This document shows positions 63,989 to 64,000 of a DNA stretch of 64,000 bases, in pieces. The stretch covers positions 57,689-121,688 of the forward strand of contig NZ_PQBZ01000030.1 of the NCBI RefSeq assembly GCF_002964665.1, read 5' to 3'. This stretch comes from Pseudoalteromonas sp. T1lg23B (GTDB taxonomy: Bacteria; Pseudomonadota; Gammaproteobacteria; Enterobacterales; Alteromonadaceae). Position numbers and translations under genes: made by a program. Under the pieces are notes generated by a model. That model was not told where the DNA came from and did not search any database. It saw nothing but the letters and a program-made list of their open reading frames with translations. Each line of letters starts with the position of its first letter. Positions within the stretch are counted from its first letter, which is position 1.

Positions 63989-64000
63989 ACAGAAAAGCAC

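Overview
The window looks like a stretch of chromosome from a marine gammaproteobacterium of the Alteromonadales, most likely Pseudoalteromonas or a close relative. This is inferred from protein-level resemblance, from gene orders shared in blocks with Escherichia coli, Vibrio and Pseudomonas, and from a moderately AT-leaning base composition judged by eye. Nearly all of it is core genome. I see no prophage, intact insertion sequence, CRISPR array or rRNA gene.

Layout. 1-2250: the start of smrA, two unrecognised small membrane proteins, a stand-alone CheY-like receiver and rpsT. 2250-9600: murJ, then ribF-ileS-lspA-fkpB-ispH, in the same order as the corresponding Pseudomonas block. 9600-18010: an AlgZ/FimS-AlgR-type two-component system directly ahead of a type IV pilus minor-pilin operon (pilV, pilW, pilX, pilY1, pilE), with two FimT/GspH pseudopilins on the opposite strand. 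18140-25000: glnB, bamD, rluD, pgeF, clpB with a heat-shock-type promoter, an orphan promoter with a long leader, and a receiver-PilZ protein. 25100-32250: an Aer-like chemoreceptor, an oxidoreductase, gshA, a transglycosylase-type lipoprotein, a SRPBCC protein, a Lys/Ala-rich protein and a NIF3 protein. 32270-40200: elyC, metR/metE with two predicted MetJ operators, a GAF-GAF-GGDEF-EAL protein and pyrC. 40500-53460: a frameshifted cold-shock gene, an H-NS-like gene, radD, rraB, tamA-tamB, a cyclophilin, queF, syd and small conserved genes. 53460-57700: a CsrB-type regulatory RNA with an upstream GacA/UvrY-like box, then DUF3301, DUF3549, yqcC, truC and yqcA. 57730-64000: mltD, gloB, a yafS-like methyltransferase, rnhA, dnaQ, a TIGR03503-type protein and three identical tRNA-Asp genes.

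How the parts fit. Envelope functions dominate: lipid II flipping, lipoprotein processing, BamD, TamAB, MltD and ElyC. Surface attachment and its regulation form a second theme: minor pilins and PilY1 with their own AlgR-type regulator, a PilZ receiver, a dual GGDEF/EAL protein, a chemoreceptor and CsrB, which titrates CsrA. Two genes, lspA and the cold-shock gene, each carry what looks like a single-base deletion in a short homopolymer. This points to sequence errors or very recent mutations.

The most informative non-coding element is the CsrB-type RNA at 53641-54032. It has 24 GGA motifs, several in hairpin loops, a terminator, conserved synteny with E. coli csrB, and a near-consensus 18-bp GacA/UvrY box about 170 bp upstream. 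I found no clearly new multi-gene system. The least explained stretches are the promoter plus leader at 23940-24249 and the eroded-looking DNA at 54033-54740.
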